Shown piece by piece: positions 12,379-20,591 of a stretch of 34,798 nucleotides of DNA; the first letter of the stretch is position 1, and each line of letters begins with the position of its first letter. Made by a program: the position numbers and the translations under genes. Source of the DNA: an uncultured Spirochaetales bacterium (GTDB lineage: Bacteria; Spirochaetota; Spirochaetia; Sphaerochaetales; Sphaerochaetaceae); the NCBI GenBank assembly GCA_949285145.1, contig CASDXQ010000016.1:1-34798 (forward strand), written 5' to 3'. Below the pieces are notes generated by a model. That model made no database searches, was not told the origin of the DNA, and was given only the letters and a program-made list of their open reading frames with translations.

Positions 12379-14136
12379 TCAGTCAAGTTCCTTCTCAACG
12401 ATATTGCCGTCGATTTCCTTCTGAAGATTCGCGATTGTTGCCTTGACTTCATCTGCAAGGTCTTCAACAAGGAAAGAAGTGACTTCATCTGTTTCGCGGA
12501 TTTTAACTTCGACCTTGCCTTCCTTCAGGCTTCTGTTGCCTATTGTGATTCTTATGGGAATGCCGATGATGTCGGCATCAGCGAACTTCACGCCTGCGGA
12601 CTCCTTTCTGTCATCATAAAGAACTTCAATACCGGCAGCTTTAAGCTGGCTGTAGATGTCTTCCCCGATGGAAGTGTCTTTCACAAGGCTGATCAGATGC
12701 ACCTGATAAGGAGCTACGGAGATCGGCAGCTTCAGCCCTGCATCATCGTTGTATTCTTCGGCGATACAGGCAAGCAGCCGGCCGACTCCGATGCCGTAGC
12801 TACCCATGATGACCGGCTTTCTTGTACCGTCTTCATCTGTGTAGTAGCAGTTCATGCTCTCTGAATAACGGGTTCCCAGCTGGAAGATATTTCCGATCTC
12901 AACACCCTTGCTTGAATTGAGCTTCTCTCCGCATACCGGACATCTGTAATCCTGACGGGCTGATGCGATATCGGCGACAGTGCCGCTGTAGTCACGTCCG
13001 TAGTTTGTGTTGAGGTAGTGAAAGCCTTCCTCATTCGCACCTGCAACGAGGTTGTTGGAATTCGCGGCCGAATCATCGACAATGGCAATGAAATCGCCTG
13101 TGGCGCCGATAAGCGAACCGAAGCCAGGAACTATGCTGTGTGCTCTGATCTCTTCTTCATGAGCCGGGCGGATTGAGTTTGCCTTCGCTGCATTTGAAAG
13201 CTTGCTTTCCTCAACATCCATATCGCCGCGGATGATTGCGACTATGAGTTTCTCCTGTTCTTCACCTGTATGGTCATTTATGAATGTTCCGACCATGAAG
13301 ACAGCCTTGGCACTCTGGCGCGCTTCAATCTTCAGGTAAGCGGCAAGATCCTCGATTGTCTTCGCATCAGGAGTTGCAATCTTCTCAAGCGGCTTCATCT
13401 CTTCTTTGTAGTACTCCTTTCTGAATGCAGCTACCTGTCTGTTTGCCGTATAGCCGCAGTGGGGGCAGGTGATGATGGTATCTTCCCCGATCGGAGACAG
13501 GTACATGTACTCATGGCTTACCTTGCCGCCCATCATTCCTGAGTCAGCACCTACCGCGATGCACGGCAGCGCACAGCGCGAGAAGATCCTGAAGTATGCC
13601 TTGTAATGCTCTCTGTAAACCTTTTCAAGTCCTTCCTGATCCTTGTCGAAAGAGTAGGAGTCCTTCATGGTGAATTCCCTTACCCTGATGAGACCGGCTC
13701 TCGGGCGGGGATCATCCCTCCACTTTGTCTGGATCTGGTATACAAGAAGCGGAAGTCTCCTGTATGAGTCGATCTCTCCTCTGGCAAGATCTGTCACAGC
13801 TTCTTCATGTGTCATGGCGAGAACCATATCCCTGCCGTTTCTGTCCTCGAAACGGCTCATTTCCTTATCGATTGAGTAATAGCGTCCTGTTTCTTTCCAG
13901 ATATCGGCGGTATTTACGACCGGCATCAGTATCTCCTGTGCGCCGATTCTTTCCATCTCTTCCCTTATTATCCCTTCGATTTTCCGTGTTGCCCTGAATC
14001 CGAGGGGAAGGAGGGAGAAAATGCCGGCACCCAGCTGTCTGATGTACCCGGCTCTCAGTAAATATTCATAACCCTTGCTGTCAGCTCCGCTGGGGGCTTC
14101 CCTGAGGGTTCTGGAAAACATATTTGACATTCTCAT
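12379..14136 (-). CDS. proS: prolyl-tRNA synthetase, bacterial type with editing domain
   Basis: 585 residues, the length expected for a bacterial ProRS with the INS editing insert between motifs 2 and 3. Class II motifs are clear: motif 1 around GFRATRKIEGIIREEMERIGAQEILMP, motif 2 QTKWRDDPRPRAGLIRVREFTMKDSYSF, and motif 3 MGSYGIGVGRLLACIAEE. A CPHCGYTANRQVA segment and the INS domain (LAAYLKIEARQSAKAVFMV) follow motif 2. The anticodon-binding domain ends the protein. It charges tRNA-Pro in the cytosol. The ATG at 14136 has GGAGA about 8 nt upstream, and a TAGAAT box lies farther up. It is transcribed alone. Confidence 0.97.
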   Translation of the reverse strand: MRMSNMFSRTLREAPSGADSKGYEYLLRAGYIRQLGAGIFSLLPLGFRATRKIEGIIREEMERIGAQEILMPVVNTADIWKETGRYYSIDKEMSRFEDRNGRDMVLAMTHEEAVTDLARGEIDSYRRLPLLVYQIQTKWRDDPRPRAGLIRVREFTMKDSYSFDKDQEGLEKVYREHYKAYFRIFSRCALPCIAVGADSGMMGGKVSHEYMYLSPIGEDTIITCPHCGYTANRQVAAFRKEYYKEEMKPLEKIATPDAKTIEDLAAYLKIEARQSAKAVFMVGTFINDHTGEEQEKLIVAIIRGDMDVEESKLSNAAKANSIRPAHEEEIRAHSIVPGFGSLIGATGDFIAIVDDSAANSNNLVAGANEEGFHYLNTNYGRDYSGTVADIASARQDYRCPVCGEKLNSSKGVEIGNIFQLGTRYSESMNCYYTDEDGTRKPVIMGSYGIGVGRLLACIAEEYNDDAGLKLPISVAPYQVHLISLVKDTSIGEDIYSQLKAAGIEVLYDDRKESAGVKFADADIIGIPIRITIGNRSLKEGKVEVKIRETDEVTSFLVEDLADEVKATIANLQKEIDGNIVEKELD

Positions 14137-14211
14137 AGTACTCTGTCTCCTAATCGGTGCTTATTCTATCGTATTTTACAAATTACATGCAATTGCAAAT
14201 ATGAGAGAGAC

Positions 14212-14547
14212 TCATGAGACGAATGCTTTTTTATGCCAGCCACGTTTGTTGCAGTGAGGACATTTCAGGTATCTTGTTGTGAAAATGTGGGGAGAAAGAA
14301 GCATAGCTGTTCTTGACGGGACATGCTCTTCATGGCAGAAGGGACATTCATATGAACCTGCAAGCCTCTCGATTTCCATGATACAGAATATTCCGGCAAG
14401 GAAAAGAGTGAAAACAGCAGCGAAGAGACACAACATCAAAATCGTGCTGTCACATGTGAAAGCAATGACCATGACTGCAATAACGAAAAGCAGGATGATG
14501 GACAGCGCCAGCACTGACGATATTTTCATAAGATATCTTTCATTCAT
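14212..14547 (-). CDS. small membrane protein with C-terminal zinc ribbon
   Basis: 111 residues. Two hydrophobic helices (about residues 9-30 and 35-57) are followed by a soluble tail with two CxxC pairs (YECPFCHEEH and YLKCPHCNKRGW), a zinc-ribbon layout. The tail is probably cytosolic. An internal ATG seven codons later is possible, but GAGGTG upstream favours 14547. Another two-helix protein with a zinc ribbon occurs at 21406-21849, without obvious sequence identity. The role is unknown. Confidence 0.65.
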   Translation of the reverse strand: MNERYLMKISSVLALSIILLFVIAVMVIAFTCDSTILMLCLFAAVFTLFLAGIFCIMEIERLAGSYECPFCHEEHVPSRTAMLLSPHIFTTRYLKCPHCNKRGWHKKAFVS

Positions 14548-14611
14548 TTTCTTTTCACACCTCTGTCACGGCAATATTGTTTCGCCATTCCATTGATGAT
14601 AATCTCACTAT

Positions 14612-14974
14612 ATGGACATATTTTCAATGAAGTTGGGTAAAATTTACCCTCTGCTTGTGGCAAAAGCGGAAAGGAAAGGCCGGACAAAGGAAGAGGTGAA
14701 TGCACTCCTCTTCACTCTCATGGGCTACGATGAGTCTTCGCTTGAAAAAGCCCTCTCTGATGATATTTCATACGGTGAGTTCTTCAGTAATGCTCCGTCT
14801 TTCAACCCCGGCTGGGTCAATGTGAAGGGCAGCATATGCTCGGTTAGGATTGAGAATATCGAGGATGAGCTCATGAGGAAGGCGAGGGTGCTCGACAAGC
14901 TCGTCGATGATCTTGCAAAGGGAAAGCCGCTTGGAAAAATCCTTTCTTTCAGTACTTCCAATCAGGCCGTCTGA
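14612..14974 (+). CDS. DUF2200 family protein
   Basis: 120 residues that match the DUF2200 pattern along the whole length: YPLLVAKAERKGRTKEEVNALLFTLMGYD near the start and VRIENIEDELMRKARVLDKLVDDLAKGKPLGKIL at the end. The family is small, cytosolic and of unknown function. The ATG at 14612 has no Shine-Dalgarno; GATAAT ends 8 nt before it, which suggests another leaderless message. It is followed after 16 nt by the aldolase gene and DUF6062, probably one transcript. Confidence 0.85.
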   Translation: MDIFSMKLGKIYPLLVAKAERKGRTKEEVNALLFTLMGYDESSLEKALSDDISYGEFFSNAPSFNPGWVNVKGSICSVRIENIEDELMRKARVLDKLVDDLAKGKPLGKILSFSTSNQAV

Positions 14975-14990
14975 GCTTTACACTTTTCAT

Positions 14991-15614
14991 ATGAGTGATC
15001 TTAAAAGCGAAGTTGCTTCTTTCATGGCCCGTCTGTATGACAGAGGTCTCACGACAGCCGGAGGCGGAAATGTCTCTGCAAGAGAAGATGGTGTCATGTA
15101 TATCACGCCCTCCGGCGGGGACAAATCATGTATTCCGCCTTCGATGATCGCTGCTGTCGATATTGAAAGCGGGGAGAATATGACGCCTCATCTCAGACTG
15201 AGCATAGAGGCCGAGATGCACAGGGCCGTATACCTGGCGTATGATGATGTCCGCGCCGTGGTGCATTCCCATCCGCTTTATGCATCCATGTTCTCATCTC
15301 TAGAAGAGAGCATAGACACCCGTTTCATTGCCGAGAGCTATTACCTGCTTGGAAAAGTCGTGAAGGCGCCTTATGCCCTGATGGGCACAGCGGAGCTGGC
15401 AGAGAATGTATGCCGCGCCCTTGAAGGACGTAAAGCTCTTCTTCTTGAAAACCATGGGGCGCTTACGACCGGAGGCAGTCTGCTTCAGGCTTTTGAAAGA
15501 ATGGAGGTGCTTGAGAATGCGGCACGAATGACATATATGTGTGCGCCGGCGCTTCATCCGCTGCTTCTGGACGGGATGCGGCTTGATGAGATAAAAAGGA
15601 ATTTCGGAGGCTGA
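14991..15614 (+). CDS. class II aldolase, L-fuculose-phosphate aldolase-like
   Basis: 207 residues from ATG 14991; an upstream extension to 14907 overlaps DUF2200 and is rejected. The zinc and catalytic residues fall at the same numbers as in E. coli FucA: Glu73, His92 and His94 in HSHP, and His155 in ENHG, with GGNVSAR at 25-31 for phosphate binding. Such enzymes split L-fuculose 1-phosphate or related sugar phosphates into dihydroxyacetone phosphate and an aldehyde; some act on 5-methylthioribulose or 5-deoxyribulose phosphates. No kinase or isomerase adjoins it, so the substrate is open. The start has no Shine-Dalgarno; TACACT lies 6 nt upstream, or translation is coupled to DUF2200. Confidence 0.85.
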   Translation: MSDLKSEVASFMARLYDRGLTTAGGGNVSAREDGVMYITPSGGDKSCIPPSMIAAVDIESGENMTPHLRLSIEAEMHRAVYLAYDDVRAVVHSHPLYASMFSSLEESIDTRFIAESYYLLGKVVKAPYALMGTAELAENVCRALEGRKALLLENHGALTTGGSLLQAFERMEVLENAARMTYMCAPALHPLLLDGMRLDEIKRNFGG

Positions 15615-15615
15615 T

Positions 15616-16341
15616 GTGAAGATTGAACTTGAGACGATCCCTGTATGGGATGGTGTGAAAAGCGGCAGTGAGTGTTTTGTATGCGATCTGATGAATACTG
15701 CGGAGGAAGATGCGCTCAGCTATTATCTCGGTCCTGCGATCATGGTTCCCGAGATACGTGTCGAGATAAACCGGAAAGGCTTCTGCCCGGCACACTTCAG
15801 GGCGCTGGCCGCAAGAAACAAGGCCCAGAGCCTTTCTCTTGTGCTTGACACATACATGGATGAATCGAAGCCTCTTTTCAACCCTGTGCTTGACAAGATC
15901 ATTGCCTCATCCTCCGCAAGGAAAAGCCTGAAGCTTTTCGGTGAGCTTGATGAGATAAACGCGAAAAGGGAAAAAGGCTGCCTCGTGTGCGACTATATGA
16001 ATAACAGACTGGTGCGTTATGTGAGGACAGTGGCGGCTCTTTACCGTGATGATCCGCACTTCAGGAGCACGCTTGCTGAAAGCAAGGGCTTCTGTGTGCA
16101 TCACACCCTCTCTCTTGCTCACTGCGCAAAGGAGGAACTTTCAGGTTCGCTCCTTTCAGATTATCTCTGCCTGCTTGCAAAACTGCTGAAAGATAATCTT
16201 GAGAGATGCCAGAATGATGATGTCTATCTTTCGCAGAAATACAAGAGTGAGAACAAGGACAAGCCGTGGAACGGCTGTGAGGATGCCCATAAGCGCTGTG
16301 TGAGAAAGCTATTCGGGGAGAGCCGTATCCTCAGCAGATGA
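15616..16341 (+). CDS. DUF6062 family protein (cysteine-rich)
   Basis: 241 residues from GTG 15616, which has GGAGG 5 nt upstream and begins one base after the aldolase stop. The sequence holds two copies of a CxxCDxMN unit (SECFVCDLMN near 20 and GCLVCDYMN near 120), each followed by a GFCPAHF- or GFCVHHT-type motif. The arrangement suggests two metal sites made by an internal duplication. I assign it to DUF6062 from these motifs. Function is unknown. The 3' end overlaps the end of the convergent gene at 16309 by 33 bp. Confidence 0.75.
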   Translation: MKIELETIPVWDGVKSGSECFVCDLMNTAEEDALSYYLGPAIMVPEIRVEINRKGFCPAHFRALAARNKAQSLSLVLDTYMDESKPLFNPVLDKIIASSSARKSLKLFGELDEINAKREKGCLVCDYMNNRLVRYVRTVAALYRDDPHFRSTLAESKGFCVHHTLSLAHCAKEELSGSLLSDYLCLLAKLLKDNLERCQNDDVYLSQKYKSENKDKPWNGCEDAHKRCVRKLFGESRILSR

Positions 16342-16887
16342 AAGACTGTTCTCCTCTTTCTTTTTCCTGATTCTTTTCTTTTCCAGCTTGAAGAGCAGCT
16401 GGTCGGAGAGTATGTCCTCGTCACTGCTGCAGCGCCTGAGCACTTCCTCGCTGAAATCTTCCCGGGAGATGTGCAGGTAATCAGTATAGTTCTCGGCAAA
16501 GCGGTAGATGAGGAAGTAATCCTTGTCGGGAAGAAGTGAGAATGCGATGGTGAAACATCTCTTCTCCCTGTGAAAATCGCGGGCTTCTTCCTTTTCCTTC
16601 GCGCTCAGGTATCCGTCCTGCCAGTATATCGCCATAGTCGCTTTTCCCTTTCTGTCATGTATGATCATGTCCGGAGTGTAGGTCTGTTTTTCGCCTTTTA
16701 TCTGGAACTGCGTGTCGCACAGGTATGCCCTGCTGTCCAGTCCGGTTTCAATATACATGGCTATGCGGTGAGTGATAGGCCCCTTTTTCTTCTGTGTGGA
16801 GAAAAGGACAAAGTCATCACGGCAAAGCTTTTTCAGCGCCTGTGAAAAGGCATCAAAGAGGATGATTTCGGTTTCTCTGTCGCTCAT
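16309..16887 (-). CDS. unknown cytosolic protein, coupled to osmC-like gene
   Basis: 192 residues from ATG 16887, which overlaps the stop of the OsmC-like gene as ATGA and has GAGGTG just upstream; an in-frame start at 16923 would overlap that gene more deeply. No signal peptide or membrane helix is visible. The centre reads YTPDMIIHDRKGKATMAIYWQDGYLSAKEKEEA. This vaguely recalls a PD-(D/E)xK core, but the Glu/Lys pair is not clear, so I do not call a nuclease. The C-terminus is a basic, charged helix (KLEKKRIRKKKEE). I do not recognise a family. Confidence 0.6.
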   Translation of the reverse strand: MSDRETEIILFDAFSQALKKLCRDDFVLFSTQKKKGPITHRIAMYIETGLDSRAYLCDTQFQIKGEKQTYTPDMIIHDRKGKATMAIYWQDGYLSAKEKEEARDFHREKRCFTIAFSLLPDKDYFLIYRFAENYTDYLHISREDFSEEVLRRCSSDEDILSDQLLFKLEKKRIRKKKEENSLSSAEDTALPE

Positions 16888-17270
16888 AGCACCTCTGCTG
16901 TCACGTGCATCGCACTGACACATTTTATCGTCTGATACATAGAACAGTTTTCCTGCGCCCTGATTACGGCATTTCTTATTTTTTCTTCATCTTTCTCCTT
17001 GTCGCAGGCTTTTATCGTCAGATCTATGTATGTGTCCTTTAGAGTTGAAGGGATGTTTTCCCTTTTCTCTCCGTAAGTGTGCAGATCAATGGAGCATACT
17101 TCAATATTCATCTCCTTCAGGATATCGCGGAGAGTGGAGGTGAAGCATCCTGAAAGCGCTCCCATCAGGTATTCATATGCTCCCAGTCCCTCTTCATAGA
17201 AGAATTTCTTTCCGTTTTTTGTGAAGTATGACGTGATGTCATCAAAATGGGCATTCACTTCTCTTATCAT
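16884..17270 (-). CDS. OsmC/Ohr-family protein
   Basis: 128 residues from ATG 17270, preceded by a perfect AAAGGAGG; the longer frame from 17369 reads through this RBS and is rejected. The OsmC fold motifs are EYLMGALSGCFTSTLRDIL near residue 37, containing the first redox cysteine, and ENCSMYQTI near 108, where the second cysteine normally stands. Both active-site cysteines are therefore present. Relatives reduce organic hydroperoxides; this YhfA-like subgroup is less well defined. Its RBS segment AAAGGAGGC is exactly complementary to GCCTCCTTT of small RNA A. It is translationally coupled to the next, unknown gene. Confidence 0.8.
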   Translation of the reverse strand: MIREVNAHFDDITSYFTKNGKKFFYEEGLGAYEYLMGALSGCFTSTLRDILKEMNIEVCSIDLHTYGEKRENIPSTLKDTYIDLTIKACDKEKDEEKIRNAVIRAQENCSMYQTIKCVSAMHVTAEVL

Positions 17271-17336
17271 GAGCCGCCTCCTTTCTCTCATTATGATCAT
17301 ACTATGAAAAGGGAAATGGAAAAAGCACAGGTATGG

Positions 17337-17400
17337 AAGAAGGGAGGAAAAAGAAAATCGGTTCTGCAAAGTCCGTCACTTGTTGATTTTCTCCCTTCTT
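17337..17400. repeat. long interrupted inverted repeat before ilvA
   Basis: AAGAAGGGAG (17337-17346) pairs with CTCCCTTCTT (17391-17400), and AAAATC (17354-17359) pairs with GATTTT (17385-17390), leaving a 7-nt bulge. It ends 18 nt before the threonine dehydratase start, in the divergent region with the OsmC-like gene. It could be a leader structure of the ilvA transcript. No leader peptide or T-box signature is seen. Confidence 0.35.
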
Positions 17401-17418
17401 TGGCGCTAATGTGGAGTC

Positions 17419-18621
17419 ATGTTGACTTTAGATTCATTGTATCAGGCAGCTTTTGCCTTGAACGGGGTTGCCCGCATGACAGATCTCATCCGGGCACCGA
17501 GGATGTTCCCTGACAATGAGGTGTATCTCAAGACTGAGAACCTTCAGCTTACAGGTTCTTTCAAGCTCAGGGGCGCCTATAACAAAATCCACCGTCTGAG
17601 CGAGGAAGAGAAAAGGAAGGGTGTTGTCGCATGCTCTGCCGGCAATCATTCCCAGGGTGTGGCGCTTGCGGCACAGCGGGCCGGACTGAGTGCGGTAATC
17701 TGCATTCCTGAAGGGGCACCGATTTCAAAAGTCGAAGCTACCCGTTCCTATGGGGCAGAGGTTGTTCTTGTTCCCGGTGTATATGATGACGCATATGAGA
17801 AAGCACTCCAGATCGCAGCCGAAACGGGACGCACTCTCATACATCCTTTTGACGATGATGATGTCATCGCCGGACAGGGGACGATAGGTCTTGAAATCCT
17901 CAATGCGCTTCCCGAAATGGATACCTGCATCGTGCCGGTGGGCGGAGGCGGGCTGATCAGCGGGGTGGCTTTTGCCGTTAAGTCATTGAAGCCCGAATGC
18001 CGCGTGATCGGAGTACAGGCTGCAGGTGCAGCAAGCATGAAGCATGCTTTTGACGAGCACAGAAGGATTTCATTGGATCGCGTCTCCACAATCGCCGACG
18101 GGATTGCTGTGAAGATGCCGGGAGAGAAGACGTTCGAGTACTGCATGAAGTATGTTGATGATATCGTCACGGTAAGCGATGACGAAGTTGCAAGCGCGAT
18201 TCTCTCACTCATGGAGCGGCAGAAACTTGTAGCGGAGGGAGCCGGAGCTGTCCCGGTTGCGGCCGCAATGTCAGGGAAGGTTGATCTTGAAGGCAGGAAG
18301 ACCGTCTGTCTTGTCTCAGGCGGTAACATAGACGTCACGATCCTCTCCCGTGTCATCACGCGCGGCCTGATGATGCAGGGCCGTCAGGTGGAACTTGAAC
18401 TGGAAGTGTATGACAGACCCAATCAGCTGGCTCTTGTAAGCGCGAAGATCGCAAAGCTCGGTGCGAATGTGGTGTCCGTGGAACATGACAGGAAAACGGA
18501 CAGCATTGATCTGCAGCACTGTCTGCTGCGTCTTGGGCTTGAAACAAGAGACAAGGAACACGTCAGACAGCTCATTGATGCCATCAGAAATGATCTTGGT
18601 TACCGCTGCGAAGTGAGGTAG
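17419..18621 (+). CDS. ilvA: threonine ammonia-lyase with C-terminal ACT-like domain
   Basis: 400 residues. The PLP lysine is Lys49 in TGSFKLRGA, and the phosphate-binding glycine loop is PVGGGGLISG at 173-182; SAGNHSQG is the substrate loop. After about residue 325 an ACT-like domain (LELEVYDRPNQLALVSAKIAKLGANVVSVEHDR) suggests allosteric control. The enzyme converts threonine to 2-oxobutanoate and ammonia. The length and single ACT-like domain fit the ~400-residue clostridial/TdcB-plus-ACT form, so biosynthetic and catabolic roles are both possible. No other isoleucine genes are near. The RBS (GGAG, 2-3 nt before ATG) is tight; TTG 17422 could be the true start. Confidence 0.9.
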   Translation: MLTLDSLYQAAFALNGVARMTDLIRAPRMFPDNEVYLKTENLQLTGSFKLRGAYNKIHRLSEEEKRKGVVACSAGNHSQGVALAAQRAGLSAVICIPEGAPISKVEATRSYGAEVVLVPGVYDDAYEKALQIAAETGRTLIHPFDDDDVIAGQGTIGLEILNALPEMDTCIVPVGGGGLISGVAFAVKSLKPECRVIGVQAAGAASMKHAFDEHRRISLDRVSTIADGIAVKMPGEKTFEYCMKYVDDIVTVSDDEVASAILSLMERQKLVAEGAGAVPVAAAMSGKVDLEGRKTVCLVSGGNIDVTILSRVITRGLMMQGRQVELELEVYDRPNQLALVSAKIAKLGANVVSVEHDRKTDSIDLQHCLLRLGLETRDKEHVRQLIDAIRNDLGYRCEVR

Positions 18622-18625
18622 TGAT

Positions 18626-19426
18626 ATGAAGTATCTTTTTTTCGATGTTGACGGCACACTGCTTCCTTTTGGCAGAGGCCTGCCTGAAAATACGCTGCAT
18701 GCCCTTTGTGAGGCTCAGGCGAAGGGTAACAGGATATTCCTGTCAACCGGACGTTCTCCGGCAGAAATGGATCCCCGGCTCAAAGACGTGAGATTCGACG
18801 GCGGAGTCTATTGCGGCGGATCCAGGGCATTTGCCGGCGGAAAGGATGTTTTCAGTTCTTTCATCAGCAGAGCTGATCTTGAATATACATCGGCTCTGTG
18901 CGCGCAAAAAGGCTGGAGCCTTCTCATGCAGTGCGACGATTCTTCCTGGTACAAAGATGACTTTTATGAGCTGTATCTTTCATTTCTGGACAAATATGTC
19001 GGCGGCCGTATAAAAGTCGGATGTCTCAGGAAAGCTGAGGAGCTTCCTTTTGACAGAAAGAGTACCAAGCTGATTCTCCTCACCCCTGATGGGGATATGG
19101 CAGAAGCCCGTGCCCTGCTGTCAGACCGTTATGATGTCCTTAACAATACAATCGGAGTTCCTTCCTCCCTTATGGCGGAAGTCTGCCAGAAGAATGTGAA
19201 CAAGGCGGTGGGAATGAAGGCGATTTTAAGTTATTTCGGTGCGTCTGTCAGCGATGCGGTTGCTTTCGGTGACGGGTCGAATGATGTCGAGATCATAAAA
19301 GAGGCCGGTATCGGAGTGGCAATGGGCAATGCCTGCGATGAGATTAAGGCTGCTGCTGACTACATCACATCAGAGTGCACCGATGACGGGATCGGCAAAG
19401 CCCTCAGGCATTTTGGAATCATATGA
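18626..19426 (+). CDS. HAD-superfamily hydrolase, Cof type (IIB)
   Basis: 266 residues. HAD motif I is FDVDGTLL (nucleophile Asp7, acid Asp9), motif II is LSTGR near 40, a conserved Lys lies in DRKSTKLIL, and motif IV is FGDGSNDVEII near 213. The large C2B cap between motifs II and III marks the Cof subfamily of sugar-phosphate and nucleotide phosphatases. The substrate cannot be predicted. It starts 4 nt after ilvA and overlaps the TetR gene by 4 nt, forming a three-gene operon. Confidence 0.9.
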   Translation: MKYLFFDVDGTLLPFGRGLPENTLHALCEAQAKGNRIFLSTGRSPAEMDPRLKDVRFDGGVYCGGSRAFAGGKDVFSSFISRADLEYTSALCAQKGWSLLMQCDDSSWYKDDFYELYLSFLDKYVGGRIKVGCLRKAEELPFDRKSTKLILLTPDGDMAEARALLSDRYDVLNNTIGVPSSLMAEVCQKNVNKAVGMKAILSYFGASVSDAVAFGDGSNDVEIIKEAGIGVAMGNACDEIKAAADYITSECTDDGIGKALRHFGII

Positions 19427-20013
19427 AGGAAAAAGCAGAGTACAGATCATCCAGAAGAAGCAGGGCGCTCATAAGAAGCGCGCTGCTCTCTCTGATGAAA
19501 GACAAACCGTTTGACAAAATCACAATCACGGAAATCGCTCGCAGCGCTGACATAAACAGAGGTACGTTCTATGCCCACTACAAGAACATTTCGGAAGTCC
19601 TTGAGTCGATTCAGACGGATGTTGCCATTGAGATGAGCAGGATTTTCGAGGATCTTTCCCTCAGCAATGTTTTTGCAGACTGCGAGAAGATACTCACGAA
19701 GGCTGTGGAATTCATAAGCCGCGATCCTCAGTTCTACAGAACCCTTCTCTCGATTGATAACGGAAAGAATGTTGTTGAGATGTGGAAAAGCAACATAATA
19801 GGATATCTTGAGGCTACGAGTTTTTTCTCATCCGCAGGAATCTCGCAGCAGAAAATGCTTTCCTACAGATGCACGGTCACCTTCATTGTCAACGGAACCG
19901 TTGAGAGCATAATGGATTCTCTCCTTGGCAAGAACAATATCCCTCTTGAAATGCTACCCCATGAACTGGCGAAGTCAATAAGGACAGTAATGAAGAGCTA
20001 TATCAGGGTTTAG
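19423..20013 (+). CDS. TetR-family transcriptional regulator
   Basis: 196 residues with an N-terminal TetR helix-turn-helix (residues about 13-58, ITITEIARSADINRGTFYAHYKNISEVLESI). The C-terminal part resembles the TetR_C_7/DhaS-like group often found in Firmicutes. It overlaps the HAD stop as ATGA, so it is translated with ilvA and the HAD gene and may regulate that unit. Its 3' end overlaps the end of the convergent J-domain gene by 4 bp. Confidence 0.88.
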   Translation: MKEKAEYRSSRRSRALIRSALLSLMKDKPFDKITITEIARSADINRGTFYAHYKNISEVLESIQTDVAIEMSRIFEDLSLSNVFADCEKILTKAVEFISRDPQFYRTLLSIDNGKNVVEMWKSNIIGYLEATSFFSSAGISQQKMLSYRCTVTFIVNGTVESIMDSLLGKNNIPLEMLPHELAKSIRTVMKSYIRV

Positions 20014-20591
20014 AACGGACAACAGCACAGCCTCAGGGCGAAAATGGTGCAGCAGATGGATCCTATGTTTCCTGCAGGAGCATAATTCATGGTTGTTCTC
20101 CGGTATGCGCTCCTTCCCGATTCAAGATAGTTCAGCAGATCCTGGTATTCCATGTTGCCCGGCTCCATGCGGCAGGCCTTGCGTGCGGCAAAAGTCGCTT
20201 CCATCCTGTTACCGATACCGGCATATGCGATTGCGCTCAGATGGTACCACCTTGCAGTCCTTTCTCCTTCTCCTATCTGGCTGAGAGCCGTGAGAGCTTC
20301 ACTGAAGCGGTGGGCGCGGATGTAATTCTGGACAGCCTGGAAGATAAGAGGCTCTTCTTCATAAGGATGCGCCGAAGATGACGAATAGCTGCTCTCAAAC
20401 GGATTGTAGCTTGTCTTCCTGTTCATGAGCTCGTCATATGCGGCATTGATCTCCTGCATTTTCTTCTCGGCTTCGGGAGAATTGCCAGTGACATCAGGAT
20501 GATATTTCTTTGCAAGATTCTTGTATGCTTTCTTTATCTCATCTTCGCTTGCACCGGGACTTATTCCGAGCACACTGTAAGGATCTTTCAT
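20010..20591 (-). CDS. J-domain protein with TPR-like region
   Basis: 193 residues. Residues 1-60 are a J-domain (DPYSVLGISPGASEDEIKKAYKNLAKKYHPD, HPD at 31-33), which stimulates DnaK ATPase. A linker and an alpha-helical TPR-like stretch follow (AVQNYIRAHRFSEALTALSQIGEGERTARWYHLSAIAYAGIGNRMEATFAARKACRMEP). The tail is hydrophobic and cysteine-rich (ICCTIFALRLCCCPF). There is no G/F or zinc-finger region, so it is a type III J protein. It overlaps the DUF5685 stop as ATGA and is the last gene of a coupled trio. Confidence 0.88.
   Translation of the reverse strand: MKDPYSVLGISPGASEDEIKKAYKNLAKKYHPDVTGNSPEAEKKMQEINAAYDELMNRKTSYNPFESSYSSSSAHPYEEEPLIFQAVQNYIRAHRFSEALTALSQIGEGERTARWYHLSAIAYAGIGNRMEATFAARKACRMEPGNMEYQDLLNYLESGRSAYRRTTMNYAPAGNIGSICCTIFALRLCCCPF

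Noticed and set aside
16309-16887. PD-(D/E)xK nuclease assignment for the unknown protein
   Set aside because: A PD dipeptide occurs, but the following Glu-x-Lys is not present at a credible distance.
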